Assembly (NCBI RefSeq): GCF_965227365.1
Contig: NZ_OZ245754.1
Coordinates: 434,001 to 498,000 of the forward strand
Direction of reading: 5' to 3'
DNA length: 64,000 bases
From: Hwanghaeella sp965227365
GTDB lineage: Bacteria > Pseudomonadota > Alphaproteobacteria > UBA8366 > Aestuariispiraceae
Part shown: in pieces, positions 16,482 to 25,366 of the stretch
Numbering within the stretch: the stretch's first letter is position 1
Layout of the letters: each line of letters opens with the position of its first letter
The notes under the pieces: model-generated
What the model was told of the DNA's origin: nothing
Databases searched by the model: none
What the model saw: only the letters and a program-made list of their open reading frames with translations
Program-made: the position numbers and the translations under genes

Positions 16482-16868
16482 ATGGCATCCAGCGGCGACG
16501 GGTTTTTCCGCAATCTGCCGCGGAATATGTACAAGGTTCTGAAGCCTGAGCAGGAGGACATCCTTGCCGGGCGCAGGGACAGTGTTTACGCCCGCAATGC
16601 AATTATCCTGTCGTCTGTTACTCTTGGCCCGCTGACGGCGCTGTTCGTATCGGTCGCATTGGTGATCAATACGAAGATCGCCGAGATCCCGTCCTTTACC
16701 TTGAATGCCTGCCTGGTCTATCCGCTGACCGGTCTCGCCGCCGTGGTCATCGGTCTGGCGGCCCACCGAAAAGGCTATTACGGGGTTGCGCTTTTTGGGG
16801 CGATGGTGCCGCCCGCGTTGAATATCGGGGCGATACTCGGCGGTTTCCTGTGGTGGGCGATTTCCTGA
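16482..16868 (+). CDS. Hypothetical membrane protein
   Basis: A 128-residue protein I do not recognise. After a basic cytoplasmic N-terminus (about 40 residues) come three hydrophobic segments: AIILSSVTLGPLTALFVSVALVI, LVYPLTGLAAVVIGLAA and GVALFGAMVPPALNIGAILGGFLWW. It starts 41 bases after the COQ9 gene on the same strand and converges with purK, 9 bases between stops. Confidence 0.65.
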   Translation: MASSGDGFFRNLPRNMYKVLKPEQEDILAGRRDSVYARNAIILSSVTLGPLTALFVSVALVINTKIAEIPSFTLNACLVYPLTGLAAVVIGLAAHRKGYYGVALFGAMVPPALNIGAILGGFLWWAIS

Positions 16869-16877
16869 AAAGCGCGC

Positions 16878-17960
16878 CTATTTCAGCCGGGTGACATGTC
16901 CCATTTTCCGGCCGGGCTTCGCTTCCGCCTTGCCGTAGAGATGCAATTGAGCATTCGGTTCCGCCAGGAAGGCGGCCCAGTCATCGATTTCATTTCCCAG
17001 CAGGTTGGTCATCTCCGCCGGGCGCAGGATTTCGGTGCTGCCCAGCGGCAGGCCGCAGACGGCGCGGACAAGCTGCTGGAATTGGCTGGTCATGCAGGCG
17101 TCTATCGACCAATGGCCGGAATTGTGCGGCCGCGGTGCAACTTCGTTCACCAGGACGGATCCGTCACGGCAGGCAAACATCTCCACCGCCAGCAAGCCGG
17201 TCAGGTCCAGGGCTTCGATCGCCTTGTCGGCGATGTCCTCGGCGGCTTTCGCTGTTGATGTCGGCAGATCCGCCGGGGCGTGTGTCTTATAGAGAATGTG
17301 GTCCCGGTGCTCGTTCATCACGACCGGAAAGGCTTTTACCGTACCGTTTGCGGACCGGGCAGTGATGACCGAGACCTCGCAATCGAAGTCGACGAATCCT
17401 TCCAGGATGCAACGCACCCGGCCTAGATCCTCCCAAGCCTTCGACGGATCGCTGCCCGGCTTCAGCATGACCTGACCCTTGCCGTCATATCCGAACCGCG
17501 CGGTCTTCAAGACCGAAGGAATGCCGATGCGGTCGATCGCGTCCTTCAGGCTCTGTTCATCGGTGATTTCAGCCCAAGGCGCCGTCCCGATACCGGCATC
17601 GTTCAGGAATTGCTTCTCCAGGATACGGTCCTGGGCAATCTTCAGCGCATGGGATCCAGGCCGGACCGGGACGCGCTCTTCCAGGAACTTCAGCGCGTCG
17701 ACTGGCACGTTTTCGAATTCCAGCGTGACGACGTCGCAGGCTTCGGCAAAACGGGCCAGGACCGCCTCGTCCTCGTAAGCGCCGGCGATGTGGTCGGCGA
17801 CATGGCTGGCGGGACAGCCTTCCTGGGGTTCCAGGATCAGGCAGCGATAGCCCATTTCGACCGCAGCGATTGCTGTCATTCGGCCCAGTTGGCCGCCACC
17901 CAGTATGCCGATGCAGGCGCCTGGCGCGATCGGAGCGGTGTTCGTCTTCGTTGTCGCCAT
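16878..17960 (-). CDS. purK: N5-carboxyaminoimidazole ribonucleotide synthase
   Basis: A 360-residue ATP-grasp enzyme that makes N5-CAIR from AIR, bicarbonate and ATP in purine synthesis. Signatures are the N-terminal IGILGGGQLGRMTAIAA, the ATP-grasp core (SVLKTARFGYDGKGQVML), and EMFACRDGSVLVNEVAPRPHNSGHWSIDA. It follows purE with a single base between stop and start, a tight purE-purK operon as in many bacteria. Confidence 0.96.
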   Translation of the reverse strand: MATTKTNTAPIAPGACIGILGGGQLGRMTAIAAVEMGYRCLILEPQEGCPASHVADHIAGAYEDEAVLARFAEACDVVTLEFENVPVDALKFLEERVPVRPGSHALKIAQDRILEKQFLNDAGIGTAPWAEITDEQSLKDAIDRIGIPSVLKTARFGYDGKGQVMLKPGSDPSKAWEDLGRVRCILEGFVDFDCEVSVITARSANGTVKAFPVVMNEHRDHILYKTHAPADLPTSTAKAAEDIADKAIEALDLTGLLAVEMFACRDGSVLVNEVAPRPHNSGHWSIDACMTSQFQQLVRAVCGLPLGSTEILRPAEMTNLLGNEIDDWAAFLAEPNAQLHLYGKAEAKPGRKMGHVTRLK

Positions 17961-17961
17961 G

Positions 17962-18456
17962 TCAATCTTCGTCGTGGGGTTCCAGGGCGACCGCGTCGGT
18001 CTGTCGGGTTCGCCATTCGTTCAGTGCCGTGCGAATAGCCGGATCGTGCAGGGCGAGCACCGATGCGGCCAACAGCGCTGCGTTGATCGCACCGGGTTTG
18101 CCGATGGCAAGCGTCCCGACAGGAATGCCGCCCGGCATTTGCACGATGCTGAGCAAGCTGTCCTGGCCCTTCAAGCTCTTGCTTTCGATCGGAACGCCGA
18201 AGACCGGAAGGGACGTCATCGAGGCTGCCATGCCAGGCAGATGGGCGGCGCCGCCGGCCCCGGCGATGATGACATGCAGCCCGCGTTCCTGTGCGGTTTC
18301 CGCATATTCGACCAGGCGCTTCGGCGTCCGGTGGGCGGAAACGATCTTGGCCTCATAGGGAACGCCAAGGGCTTCAAGGGTTTCCGCGGCATGCCGCATG
18401 GTCGGCCAATCTGACTGGCTTCCCATGATAATGCCGACCTTCGGTGACTTTTCCAT
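17962..18456 (-). CDS. purE: N5-carboxyaminoimidazole ribonucleotide mutase
   Basis: A 164-residue class I PurE converting N5-CAIR to CAIR. The motifs VGIIMGSQSDW, SAHRTPKR (catalytic His) and GAGGAAHLPGMAAS are intact. The ATG at 18456 (MEKSPKVG) is favoured by family length; an upstream TTG would add 11 residues of no clear homology. It is the first gene of the purEK pair. Confidence 0.96.
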   Translation of the reverse strand: MEKSPKVGIIMGSQSDWPTMRHAAETLEALGVPYEAKIVSAHRTPKRLVEYAETAQERGLHVIIAGAGGAAHLPGMAASMTSLPVFGVPIESKSLKGQDSLLSIVQMPGGIPVGTLAIGKPGAINAALLAASVLALHDPAIRTALNEWRTRQTDAVALEPHDED

Positions 18457-18581
18457 TGCCGTCCCGCCAAGTTCACTAGGTGTGTTCAATGAGATCTATG
18501 CCCATCGGGGAAAGCGCGGGAGTATAGGCGGCGTGCGGCCTTGCGCAAGGGGTGCTACGATCCGGTTCGATAGGGGGGCAG

Positions 18582-19373
18582 ATGTCCGACGAAGATTTCT
18601 GGGATATAGACCAATATCTGACCACGCGCCGCAATCGGGAGATCGGATCAGATCGCGTGGTCGACCCGGTCCGGCCCCCACCGGAAGTGCGGGCCTATGA
18701 CGCCTCGGCGGAGAGGGTTGAACCGGTCGGCCGGGACCTGCCGGACCGGCGACGGCGGGAGCGTAAACAGCCGCGGGATATCGCGCAGATCCACGGTTTG
18801 GATGAAGCCGAAATCGACGGCAATGTCCGCAATGTACTGGCCGATCTCGTCCAGGAAATCGGTTTGTTGCATGACGATTTGCGGCTGGCGGAAGGCCGCA
18901 TCCGGTTCCTTGAGGAGGAGCTGCGTCACGATCTTCTCGGTGACTGGCTGGACCGGAAAGGGTTCCTGGGCCGGCTGTCGCGCTTGTCCGCCCTGGACGA
19001 GCAGGAAGAAACCCGCAGTTCTCTTGTCCTGGTCAAGTTGGATGGGTTCACCGACATGCGCCGGAAACATGGTTGGTCGACCGCCGATGACGTGATCGGC
19101 GGCCTGGGTCGGAGATTGTCGCAAATGCCGGATGCGGTTGTCGGTCATATCGCCGATGACATGTTCGGGGTGTTGCTTGTCGGTGTCCCTGCCGATGGCG
19201 TGGAGAAAACCCTCGGGGAAACGGTGCCACCAACGATCAGGGTACCCGGATCCGATCCGGATCTGCCGGTTTTCTGGGCCGCCGTCGAATTGCGGCCGGG
19301 ACAAGGAGAACTGTCGCAGCTATCGGCGGCCGAACGTAAATTGAGCCGAAATGCCGGTATGGTCAGGCGATAA
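18582..19373 (+). CDS. Degenerate GGDEF-domain protein
   Basis: A 263-residue protein starting behind GGGGGG. The N-terminal half is charged and partly coiled-coil (EAEIDGNVRNVLADLVQEIGLLHDDLRLAEGRIRFLEEELR). The C-terminal half follows the GGDEF fold: LVLVKLDGFTDMRRKHGWSTADDVIGGLGRRLSQ matches the metal/substrate segment, and VVGHIADDMFGVLLVG takes the place of R-x-GGDEF. The catalytic signature is IADDMF, so no cyclase activity is expected, and no I-site is seen. It may be a GTP or c-di-GMP sensor or a structural remnant. Its 3' end overlaps the YdcH gene by 11 bases, tail to tail. Confidence 0.65.
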   Translation: MSDEDFWDIDQYLTTRRNREIGSDRVVDPVRPPPEVRAYDASAERVEPVGRDLPDRRRRERKQPRDIAQIHGLDEAEIDGNVRNVLADLVQEIGLLHDDLRLAEGRIRFLEEELRHDLLGDWLDRKGFLGRLSRLSALDEQEETRSSLVLVKLDGFTDMRRKHGWSTADDVIGGLGRRLSQMPDAVVGHIADDMFGVLLVGVPADGVEKTLGETVPPTIRVPGSDPDLPVFWAAVELRPGQGELSQLSAAERKLSRNAGMVRR

Positions 19374-19617
19374 TGTCGGGAATGAGCATGGCCTCGAGAC
19401 GGGCCATCTCGTCCTTGAGCAGCAATTTGCGCTTTTTCAGCCTTTGGACCTGAAGCTGGTCGAAGGGGGCTTCTTCCGATAGCCGCGCGATTACATCGTC
19501 AAGATCACGATGTTCCAAGCGCAGCTCTTCCATCCGATGAAGGATCTGCTCTTCAGTTTCAAAATCCATGGATGCCAGAAATCTCAAATACCGGTAACGA
19601 GTGCGTCCGGGCAGCAT
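19363..19617 (-). CDS. YdcH/DUF465 family protein
   Basis: A small helical protein whose core ILHRMEELRLEHRDLDDVIARLS and QLQVQRLKKRKLLLKDEMARLEAMLIPDIIA is typical of DUF465, including the terminal PDIIA. Function is unknown; the family forms short antiparallel coiled coils. Two starts are possible. The ATG at 19617 has GGAGG 11 bases upstream (84 residues); the ATG at 19569 gives the usual family length (68 residues) but has a poor ribosome-binding site. It is divergent from pfk with a short intergenic space. Confidence 0.82.
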   Translation of the reverse strand: MLPGRTRYRYLRFLASMDFETEEQILHRMEELRLEHRDLDDVIARLSEEAPFDQLQVQRLKKRKLLLKDEMARLEAMLIPDIIA

Positions 19618-19697
19618 AGCATACTTGTCCTCCGGATCGGGTATGCTTTTCACCGGTATTGCCGCTTGGGGCAAGAATGAATGTGGGAGAATCCCTT

Positions 19698-20807
19698 ATG
19701 GACGGTTCAAAGGACGTGAAAGCGATCGGTGTCCTGACCAGCGGCGGCGACTGCGCCGGCCTCAACGCGGCGATTCGGGCCGTCACCTATCGTGCCGTCG
19801 TGGGTTATGGGTGGACGGTGTATGGGATCGAACAGGGGACCGCCGGTCTTATGCACCGTCCGGTCCAGGCGCATCCTTTGACCACGGATCTCTTTGATGG
19901 CGCCCTTCTGCGGTCGGGCGGGACTTTTCTGGGCACGACCAACAAGGGAAATCCGTTCGCTTTTCCTCGATCCGACGGCACGCTGGAGGATAGAAGCAAC
20001 GAGGTCATCGAGGGCTATCGGATTCTGGGGTTGGACGCGTTGATCGCCATCGGCGGGGACGGCAGCCAGGCGATTATGCGCAAACTGGCGCAGCAAGGCG
20101 GCATCAATCTGGTTTGCATTCCGAAAACCATCGACAACGATATCGGGGCGACCGAAGTGTCGATCGGATACGATACCGCCGTTCAGGTGGCGTCGGACGC
20201 GCTGGACAAACTGCAGCCGACGGCGGCAAGCCACAACCGGATCATGATCCTGGAGGTGATGGGCCGCGACGCCGGTCATATCGCTCTGGCCTCCGGCATC
20301 GCAGGCGGCGCCGATATCATCCTGATCCCCGAGATTCCCTACGCCATCGATCATGTGGTCCAGAAGATCGAGGCTTTGCGGCAATCCGGCCGCAACTTCG
20401 CCTTGATCGTCATCGCGGAGGCCTGCCCCGGTCCGGATGGAGAGCCGGTTTCGCGGCACGGACGCTATGGCGGCGTTGGGCATGCGCTTGGGGAGGCGTT
20501 GGAAAAGAGGGTCGATGCGGAATTGCGCGTGACCGTTCTGGGGCATCTGCAGCGCGGCGGGCAGCCAAGCCCCAGGGACCGGTTGATGGCGACGGTCTTC
20601 GGAACCCATGCGGTCGACCTTGTGGCGCAAGGGCGGTTCGATCGCACGGTGATCTGGCGGGACCGGCACGTGGAAGATGTCCCGATCGAGGAAGCCATTG
20701 CGACATATGCGAACGTGGCCGTCGACGGGCCGCTTGTTCATGCCGCCCGCGCGTTGGGCGTCAGTTTCGGCGATGCGATGCCAGTGGTGTTGGGAGAAGC
20801 GCAATGA
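19698..20807 (+). CDS. pfkA: 6-phosphofructokinase
   Basis: A 369-residue PfkA-superfamily enzyme phosphorylating fructose 6-phosphate. Motifs are TSGGDCAGLNAAIRA, the GGTFLGTTNKGNPF phosphate loop, IAIGGDGSQAI, PKTIDNDI with the catalytic Asp, and MGRDAGHIAL. The Gly of GGDGS is the residue associated with ATP use, whereas pyrophosphate enzymes have Asp there. The Lys of PKTIDNDI is the residue usual in pyrophosphate or group III enzymes. ATP dependence is thus likely but the combination is mixed. The ATG at 19698 sits 8 bases after GGGAGA. The stop overlaps the next gene (ATGA). Confidence 0.92.
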   Translation: MDGSKDVKAIGVLTSGGDCAGLNAAIRAVTYRAVVGYGWTVYGIEQGTAGLMHRPVQAHPLTTDLFDGALLRSGGTFLGTTNKGNPFAFPRSDGTLEDRSNEVIEGYRILGLDALIAIGGDGSQAIMRKLAQQGGINLVCIPKTIDNDIGATEVSIGYDTAVQVASDALDKLQPTAASHNRIMILEVMGRDAGHIALASGIAGGADIILIPEIPYAIDHVVQKIEALRQSGRNFALIVIAEACPGPDGEPVSRHGRYGGVGHALGEALEKRVDAELRVTVLGHLQRGGQPSPRDRLMATVFGTHAVDLVAQGRFDRTVIWRDRHVEDVPIEEAIATYANVAVDGPLVHAARALGVSFGDAMPVVLGEAQ

Positions 20808-21409
20808 TCGATGGTGAAGGTCCCATTCGGCCTGCCGACGAGACTTCTTTCGGGCCCGACATGGAGCCCTTGGCATTGGACAATCCATTCTGGCGGTTTT
20901 CCCTGTCCGTCTACTCTTCTCAACAGGTGCGGGAGACATGCCTTGATGCCCAGGACCGGCACGGTGTGGACGTCAATCTGATGCTGCTCTGTTGCTGGGT
21001 CGGGTTTTCGGGCGTGCGGCTCGATGGCGCCGGTCTGAAGCGGCTGGACCGCCTTGTCGAAGGATGGCGCAAGGAAGTCATAGGGCCGATCCGAACCGTT
21101 CGGCGACGCTTGTCGGAGGCCGTCGGCCCCATGGGCCCGCAGGTGACGACGGGGCTTCGGGACGACGTGAAAGACGCCGAGTTGAAGGCCGAACAGATCC
21201 AACAGGCGGTGCTCTTTCGCGCGCTGGAGACTCTGCCCGGGCGGGACGCCAGACATGCGGAACGGTCGGGCGTCGCGAGGATGAATCTGACGGTCTATTT
21301 GCGTGATGTTCGCGGTGTCGGCGACACCGCCGTCCTGAAACAGATCGTCGAAACGACGGTGCTGGGTTGCCGGGATGAACTGGAGAAGGAGGAAGACGAG
21401 CCGAATTAA
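20804..21409 (+). CDS. TIGR02444-type (DUF2390) protein
   Basis: A 201-residue protein resembling the TIGR02444/DUF2390 family, seen in DNPFWRFSLSVYSSQQVRETCLDAQDRHGVDVNLMLLCCWVG and the following WRKEVIGPIRTVRRRLSEA. The last quarter is charged and helical. Function is unknown. The start ATG overlaps the pfk stop by 4 bases, so it is very likely translated together with phosphofructokinase. Confidence 0.7.
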   Translation: MIDGEGPIRPADETSFGPDMEPLALDNPFWRFSLSVYSSQQVRETCLDAQDRHGVDVNLMLLCCWVGFSGVRLDGAGLKRLDRLVEGWRKEVIGPIRTVRRRLSEAVGPMGPQVTTGLRDDVKDAELKAEQIQQAVLFRALETLPGRDARHAERSGVARMNLTVYLRDVRGVGDTAVLKQIVETTVLGCRDELEKEEDEPN

Positions 21410-21447
21410 GCGGACTTGAACGAACAAGCGATCGCGAAATCGATCAC

Positions 21448-22065
21448 CTATGAGTTTCGGAGCTTCTCGTTCTGCGCCTTGATCGCATCGATCAGCGCAC
21501 TGACCTTGCCGTCGTTCCGACGGATTACGGCGGCATATTCGTCCCGTTGGGTAACCAGCATGGAAAGCCCTTCGACCATGATGTCGAAAATCCTCCAGCT
21601 ATCCTTGTGAGGGGTCAATTTCCAATCGATCATGATCGGCGGGCCGCCATCCTTTTGCGCCAAGGTGCTGGACACGATCTTCTGCCCGCGGTGGCCGTCG
21701 CGAACGGCGCCGACATTGAATTTCTGACCATTGTATCCTGAAAAGCGCCACGCATAGGTAACGACGACATTGTCCTCCAGGACCCGTCGGAAATCGTCGA
21801 TCTCGTCTTGGCTGGCTTTGCGCCGGAACGGGCCCAACAGGAAATTGGAAACGTTCTCCAGATCGAAACCGTCCTTCAGCATGGTGCGGAACCGTGCTTG
21901 GCGTTCATCTGGCGCCAGATCCGGTGATGTCAGGTGTTGGATAGCGCCCGCGGCCAAGCGGGAAATAAAGGCCTCGGGGCTCTCTCCGGCGATTGCCGGA
22001 TGAGCGGGCCACAGGAAGGCAGCAGTTAGAAGGGCGATCAGCGAGCGACGTGTTGTTTTTGTCAT
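21448..22065 (-). CDS. mlaC: MlaC-like periplasmic phospholipid-binding protein
   Basis: A 205-residue secreted protein with a signal peptide (SLIALLTAAFLWPAHPAIA, cleavage before GES). The body matches MlaC/Ttg2D: FRTMLKDGFDLENVSNFLLGPFRRKAS, then RFSGYNGQKFNVGAVRDG and MIDWKLTPHKDSWRIFDIMVEGLSML. MlaC ferries phospholipids between MlaA in the outer membrane and the MlaFEDB transporter. It follows mlaA by 21 bases on the same strand, which supports the assignment. mlaFED is not in the window. Confidence 0.9.
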   Translation of the reverse strand: MTKTTRRSLIALLTAAFLWPAHPAIAGESPEAFISRLAAGAIQHLTSPDLAPDERQARFRTMLKDGFDLENVSNFLLGPFRRKASQDEIDDFRRVLEDNVVVTYAWRFSGYNGQKFNVGAVRDGHRGQKIVSSTLAQKDGGPPIMIDWKLTPHKDSWRIFDIMVEGLSMLVTQRDEYAAVIRRNDGKVSALIDAIKAQNEKLRNS

Positions 22066-22086
22066 CGCGACCGCCCTCAACCTTCC

Positions 22087-22905
22087 TTACTGGATCAGCG
22101 CGGCTTTCGGTTCGCCGTTTCCGTCTTCTTCGATTTCAAAGTTGACGGACGGGATTGGCGCACCCTCGGCTTCGTCGCCGTTTCGGATCATGTTCTCACG
22201 CTGCTGGTGGTACAGGCTACGAACCGTGGCGTAGAAATCCAACGACGTGGCTTCGAGATCTTCAAGCTGCTTCATGTTGCGGGAACGCGTGTCGATCGTT
22301 TCAAGCACGCGGCGGCCAATGGCGATGCCGGTCGGCAGATCCTTGTCGGAGTTGATGTCCCACCAGGTGATCGGGTCCATGAAGTAGTCCGGAACCATAC
22401 CGATCGTATCACGCACGTTCGACGGGCCCAGGATCGGCAGCATCAGATACGGACCGCCACTCGCGCCCCAAACGCCAAGGGTCTGGCCGAAATCTTCGGA
22501 CCGATAGGCGATGCCCTTGCCATTGCCGTTGGCAACATCGAACAAACCGCCCAGGCCGATGATCGTATTGGTCAGAAAGCGCCCGATCGTGTCGCTGGCA
22601 CCCTGAATGTCGCCCTGAAGAAGGTTGTTGGCCAGGATGACCGGTGTCTTCAGGTTTCTGAGGAAGTTACGGATGCTGTCCTTGATGCCGCCCGGCAGCT
22701 CGCCGTACAGCGATGCGAAGGGCCGAACGATCACTTTATCCAAGGCGAGATTGACGTCGAAGATGACACGGTTGACGTCTTCCAGCGGGTCATTCACCTC
22801 GGTCGCGGCCGCCGTGTCACCGGCGTTCTGGGGCGTTGCGCAAGACACCAATCCAAGTGCCAAGGTGCACGCCATTAAAAACTGCAGAAACCGCTGGATG
22901 CTCAT
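22087..22905 (-). CDS. mlaA: MlaA/VacJ outer-membrane lipoprotein
   Basis: A 272-residue lipoprotein with lipobox LVSC (Cys22). The MlaA signature is clear: NDPLEDVNRVIFDVNLALDKVIVRP, SIRNFLRNLKTPVILANNLLQGD, and EDFGQTLGVWGASGGPYLMLPILGPSNVRD. It forms the outer-membrane part of the Mla system, extracting misplaced phospholipids from the outer leaflet. It is first in an mlaA-mlaC operon. The C-terminal 40 residues are acidic and variable. Confidence 0.94.
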   Translation of the reverse strand: MSIQRFLQFLMACTLALGLVSCATPQNAGDTAAATEVNDPLEDVNRVIFDVNLALDKVIVRPFASLYGELPGGIKDSIRNFLRNLKTPVILANNLLQGDIQGASDTIGRFLTNTIIGLGGLFDVANGNGKGIAYRSEDFGQTLGVWGASGGPYLMLPILGPSNVRDTIGMVPDYFMDPITWWDINSDKDLPTGIAIGRRVLETIDTRSRNMKQLEDLEATSLDFYATVRSLYHQQRENMIRNGDEAEGAPIPSVNFEIEEDGNGEPKAALIQ

Positions 22906-23378
22906 GATCTAACACCAATCCCCGTAACTCGACCGCATTTCAAAGACCCAAAAGAACATTTCGGGCGGTTTCCTCTCGCGACGCCAAACCTCGATCCGTT
23001 GCCAAGCAGCAATCGACAAAACAAATCCTGTCCATTGTACAGCCCGGCTGCCAACCAAACATTCAGGCGACGCAGCATCGAATTACTGCGGGACCGGACG
23101 AATGTCTACGGCACGTGAACTCAAGGTACTGTGAACGCGTTGCTAAAAAGGGGGACCCCGCGCCGAATTTCTCTCCTTGGGTGATCCGTAGCACGTAACC
23201 CGTCAATCGACTGTGATTACGCTCACGGTTCCCGTATTATCCTTTCCGGTAGCATAGCATTTGCCGGTCAGCAAAAAAGATAAACATTTGGGAAACAGGA
23301 ATCTTCCGCGGGTGTTGCATTTTTGCCGCGTTTCGGCGAAGCCTCCAATTCATCAGAAACATTGGGGGATAAAGTGCG
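22906..23378. other. Divergent intergenic region between mlaA and a thioesterase gene
   Basis: 473 bases with no convincing gene on either strand. It should hold the promoters of mlaA (minus) and the thioesterase (plus). A possible -10 (TATTAT near 23235) lies 140 bases before the thioesterase ATG, with only a poor -35 upstream. No repeat or RNA hairpin of note was seen. Confidence 0.35.
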
Positions 23379-23885
23379 ATGAGCCAGGACCCGACCTTGT
23401 CCGACATAGATCCAGCCTTGATTACCGGCTGTACGGTGAAGGTAGCGCCGGAATGGATTGACGGTAACGGACATATGAACGTTGCCTTCTACGTTCAGGC
23501 GTTTGACCTGGCGACGGATCACTTCCTGGAGCGGATCAACCTCGGTTGGTCCTATCTTGAAAAGGACAACGGCTCGACTTTTACAGCGGAAATGAACGTT
23601 TCGTACGTTACCGAGGTCCATCTGGACGCCCCGCTCGCCTTTACGACGCAACTTATCGGGTTCGACGACAAGCGAGTGCATTATTTCCATCAAATGTTCC
23701 ATGCGGAAGAGGGTTTTCTTGCCGCGACCAATGAATGCCTCAGCCTGCATGTCGATATGTCCGTGCGGAAGGTGGCGCCGATTCCGCCCGCGCAGCGCGA
23801 ACGGCTTCGAGAGATCCAGGACAGCCAGGCCCATCTGCCCGTGCCCGAGCGGGTAGGGCGTGTGATGAAAACGAAGCAGATTTAG
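23379..23885 (+). CDS. Hotdog-fold thioesterase family protein
   Basis: A 168-residue single hotdog domain. The sequence APEWIDGNGHMNVAFYVQAFDLATDHFL has the Asp/Asn-Gly-His-Met-Asn pattern of 4-hydroxybenzoyl-CoA-type thioesterases, and MNVSYVTEVHLDAPLAFTTQLIGFDDKRVHYFHQM forms the second strand pair. Proteins of this type include the thioesterases linked to carnitine and betaine breakdown, but no such genes are adjacent. It stands alone between two intergenic regions. Confidence 0.8.
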   Translation: MSQDPTLSDIDPALITGCTVKVAPEWIDGNGHMNVAFYVQAFDLATDHFLERINLGWSYLEKDNGSTFTAEMNVSYVTEVHLDAPLAFTTQLIGFDDKRVHYFHQMFHAEEGFLAATNECLSLHVDMSVRKVAPIPPAQRERLREIQDSQAHLPVPERVGRVMKTKQI

Positions 23886-24111
23886 AGGCGATGGAACCGG
23901 CTGCCGCCCCACTGTGTCGGACAATCAACCTCTAATCCGGTTGAATTTGCCCGTCGAGATCGGTTTGCCGGCACTTTGACGACTGTTGTTGGATCAAAAC
24001 CGTTGAGCGGTTGTTCTATTTTCCCTAACTTATGGATATAAGGGGACGGGAATCCGGCGCAACGAGGTTCTTGCACCTTATATTGCGTGCTGGGAAGGGC
24101 GGAGAAGAAGC

Positions 24112-25164
24112 TTGGAGTTCTCAGAGGGACTGGCGGAAGCCATGGAATTTGCTCAATCGGCGATGACGCTGATGGAGAGCAACTCCGTGCCCCCGACCCC
24201 GGAAAATTTTGCGATCTGGTATGCCCATGCGACGGGCAGGATGCCGGATTTGAGCAAGGAAGTGACCGAGCTTCTCGACCGTCCCGACGCCATGACGCCG
24301 GAACGGAACCGCCAAATTTACGAGCGGTACTTAGGCGGTCCGCCCGACGATTTGATCGTCCAGCAAACGGGCGCGCGGATGGAAGAGGAACTCGCCGAGG
24401 TCCTCTCCGTCATTTCATCCGCCACGGGTGACGCTGAAAACTTCCAGACATCCATCCAGGAAAATCTGCGCGACCTGACGAAAGACCAGGGTTTGGAAGG
24501 CATAACCAAGGTCATGAAGTCGCTCGTCGACGAAGCGCAGAAGATGCAGTCGTCGAACACGGAAATGCAGAGGCGTCTCGAGGCATCCTCGAAGGAAATC
24601 GTGTCCCTGCGGGAGAACCTGGCTGAGGTTCAGCGTGAGGCATTGACCGACGGACTGACCGGGATCGCCAATCGCAAGATGTTCGACATGACCATAGACC
24701 GCGCAATCGAACACGCGTCCAAATCCGGTGAACCGCTTTGCTTGGCGATGACCGACATCGACTTCTTCAAGAAGTTCAACGACAACTACGGTCATCAGAC
24801 CGGAGACCAGGTTCTAAAGCTGGTCGCGAAGATACTTGAGGGCAGTGTGAGGGAAGGCGAGACGGCCGCGCGCTATGGCGGTGAGGAATTCGCCCTTATT
24901 CTTCCCGGATCGGCGCTTGATGACGCCCGCGTGGTTTGTGAACGCGTGCGGGAAATGGTCAGTTCGAAACAAATCCGCAACCGAAGCACCGGCGAATCGA
25001 TGGGGAATATTACACTGTCCCTGGGAGTTTCACTGTACAAGCCGGGCGATTCCCCGAACGACCTGGTGCAGCGTGCCGATGCGGGGCTGTATTTCGCCAA
25101 ACAGCACGGCAGGAATCAGACGGTCGTCGAAACCCAGTTGGAAGCCGAGGTAGCCGCAGGCTGA
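24112..25164 (+). CDS. Diguanylate cyclase (GGDEF) with alphaproteobacterial N-terminal domain
   Basis: A 350-residue cytoplasmic protein. The N-terminus (about residues 1-75), with PPTPENFAIWYAHATGRMPDLSKEV, belongs to a helical domain common in alphaproteobacterial cyclases. A coiled-coil linker (about 115-180) leads to an intact GGDEF domain with GGEEF at 256-260, so it should make cyclic-di-GMP. The I-site position reads REGE (247-250) rather than RxxD, so product inhibition is probably lost. The TTG start at 24112 follows GGAG at 7 bases; an ATG at 24142 is an alternative giving a 10-residue shorter protein. Confidence 0.9.
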   Translation: MEFSEGLAEAMEFAQSAMTLMESNSVPPTPENFAIWYAHATGRMPDLSKEVTELLDRPDAMTPERNRQIYERYLGGPPDDLIVQQTGARMEEELAEVLSVISSATGDAENFQTSIQENLRDLTKDQGLEGITKVMKSLVDEAQKMQSSNTEMQRRLEASSKEIVSLRENLAEVQREALTDGLTGIANRKMFDMTIDRAIEHASKSGEPLCLAMTDIDFFKKFNDNYGHQTGDQVLKLVAKILEGSVREGETAARYGGEEFALILPGSALDDARVVCERVREMVSSKQIRNRSTGESMGNITLSLGVSLYKPGDSPNDLVQRADAGLYFAKQHGRNQTVVETQLEAEVAAG

Positions 25165-25366
25165 GAGCGCGGTCCGGTGGCTCTGCCAACTCCTGGTGTC
25201 ACGGTGCTTCCAGGTTCCAATTCCCTTCCAGGCTTTTCAGTGAAACGAGTCACGGCAACGAAGCGTGCCCGTGCGGATGCCGTGTCGGGTTGATCGGGCG
25301 CCGGCCGTTTTCTACTGTCGCCACATCGAAACATTCATCCGATTTGACCGGAGCGAGGCGTTGAGC

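Noticed and set aside
19707..20939. 410-codon minus-strand frame over phosphofructokinase
   Set aside because: Antisense to a gene with full motifs; no motif of its own.
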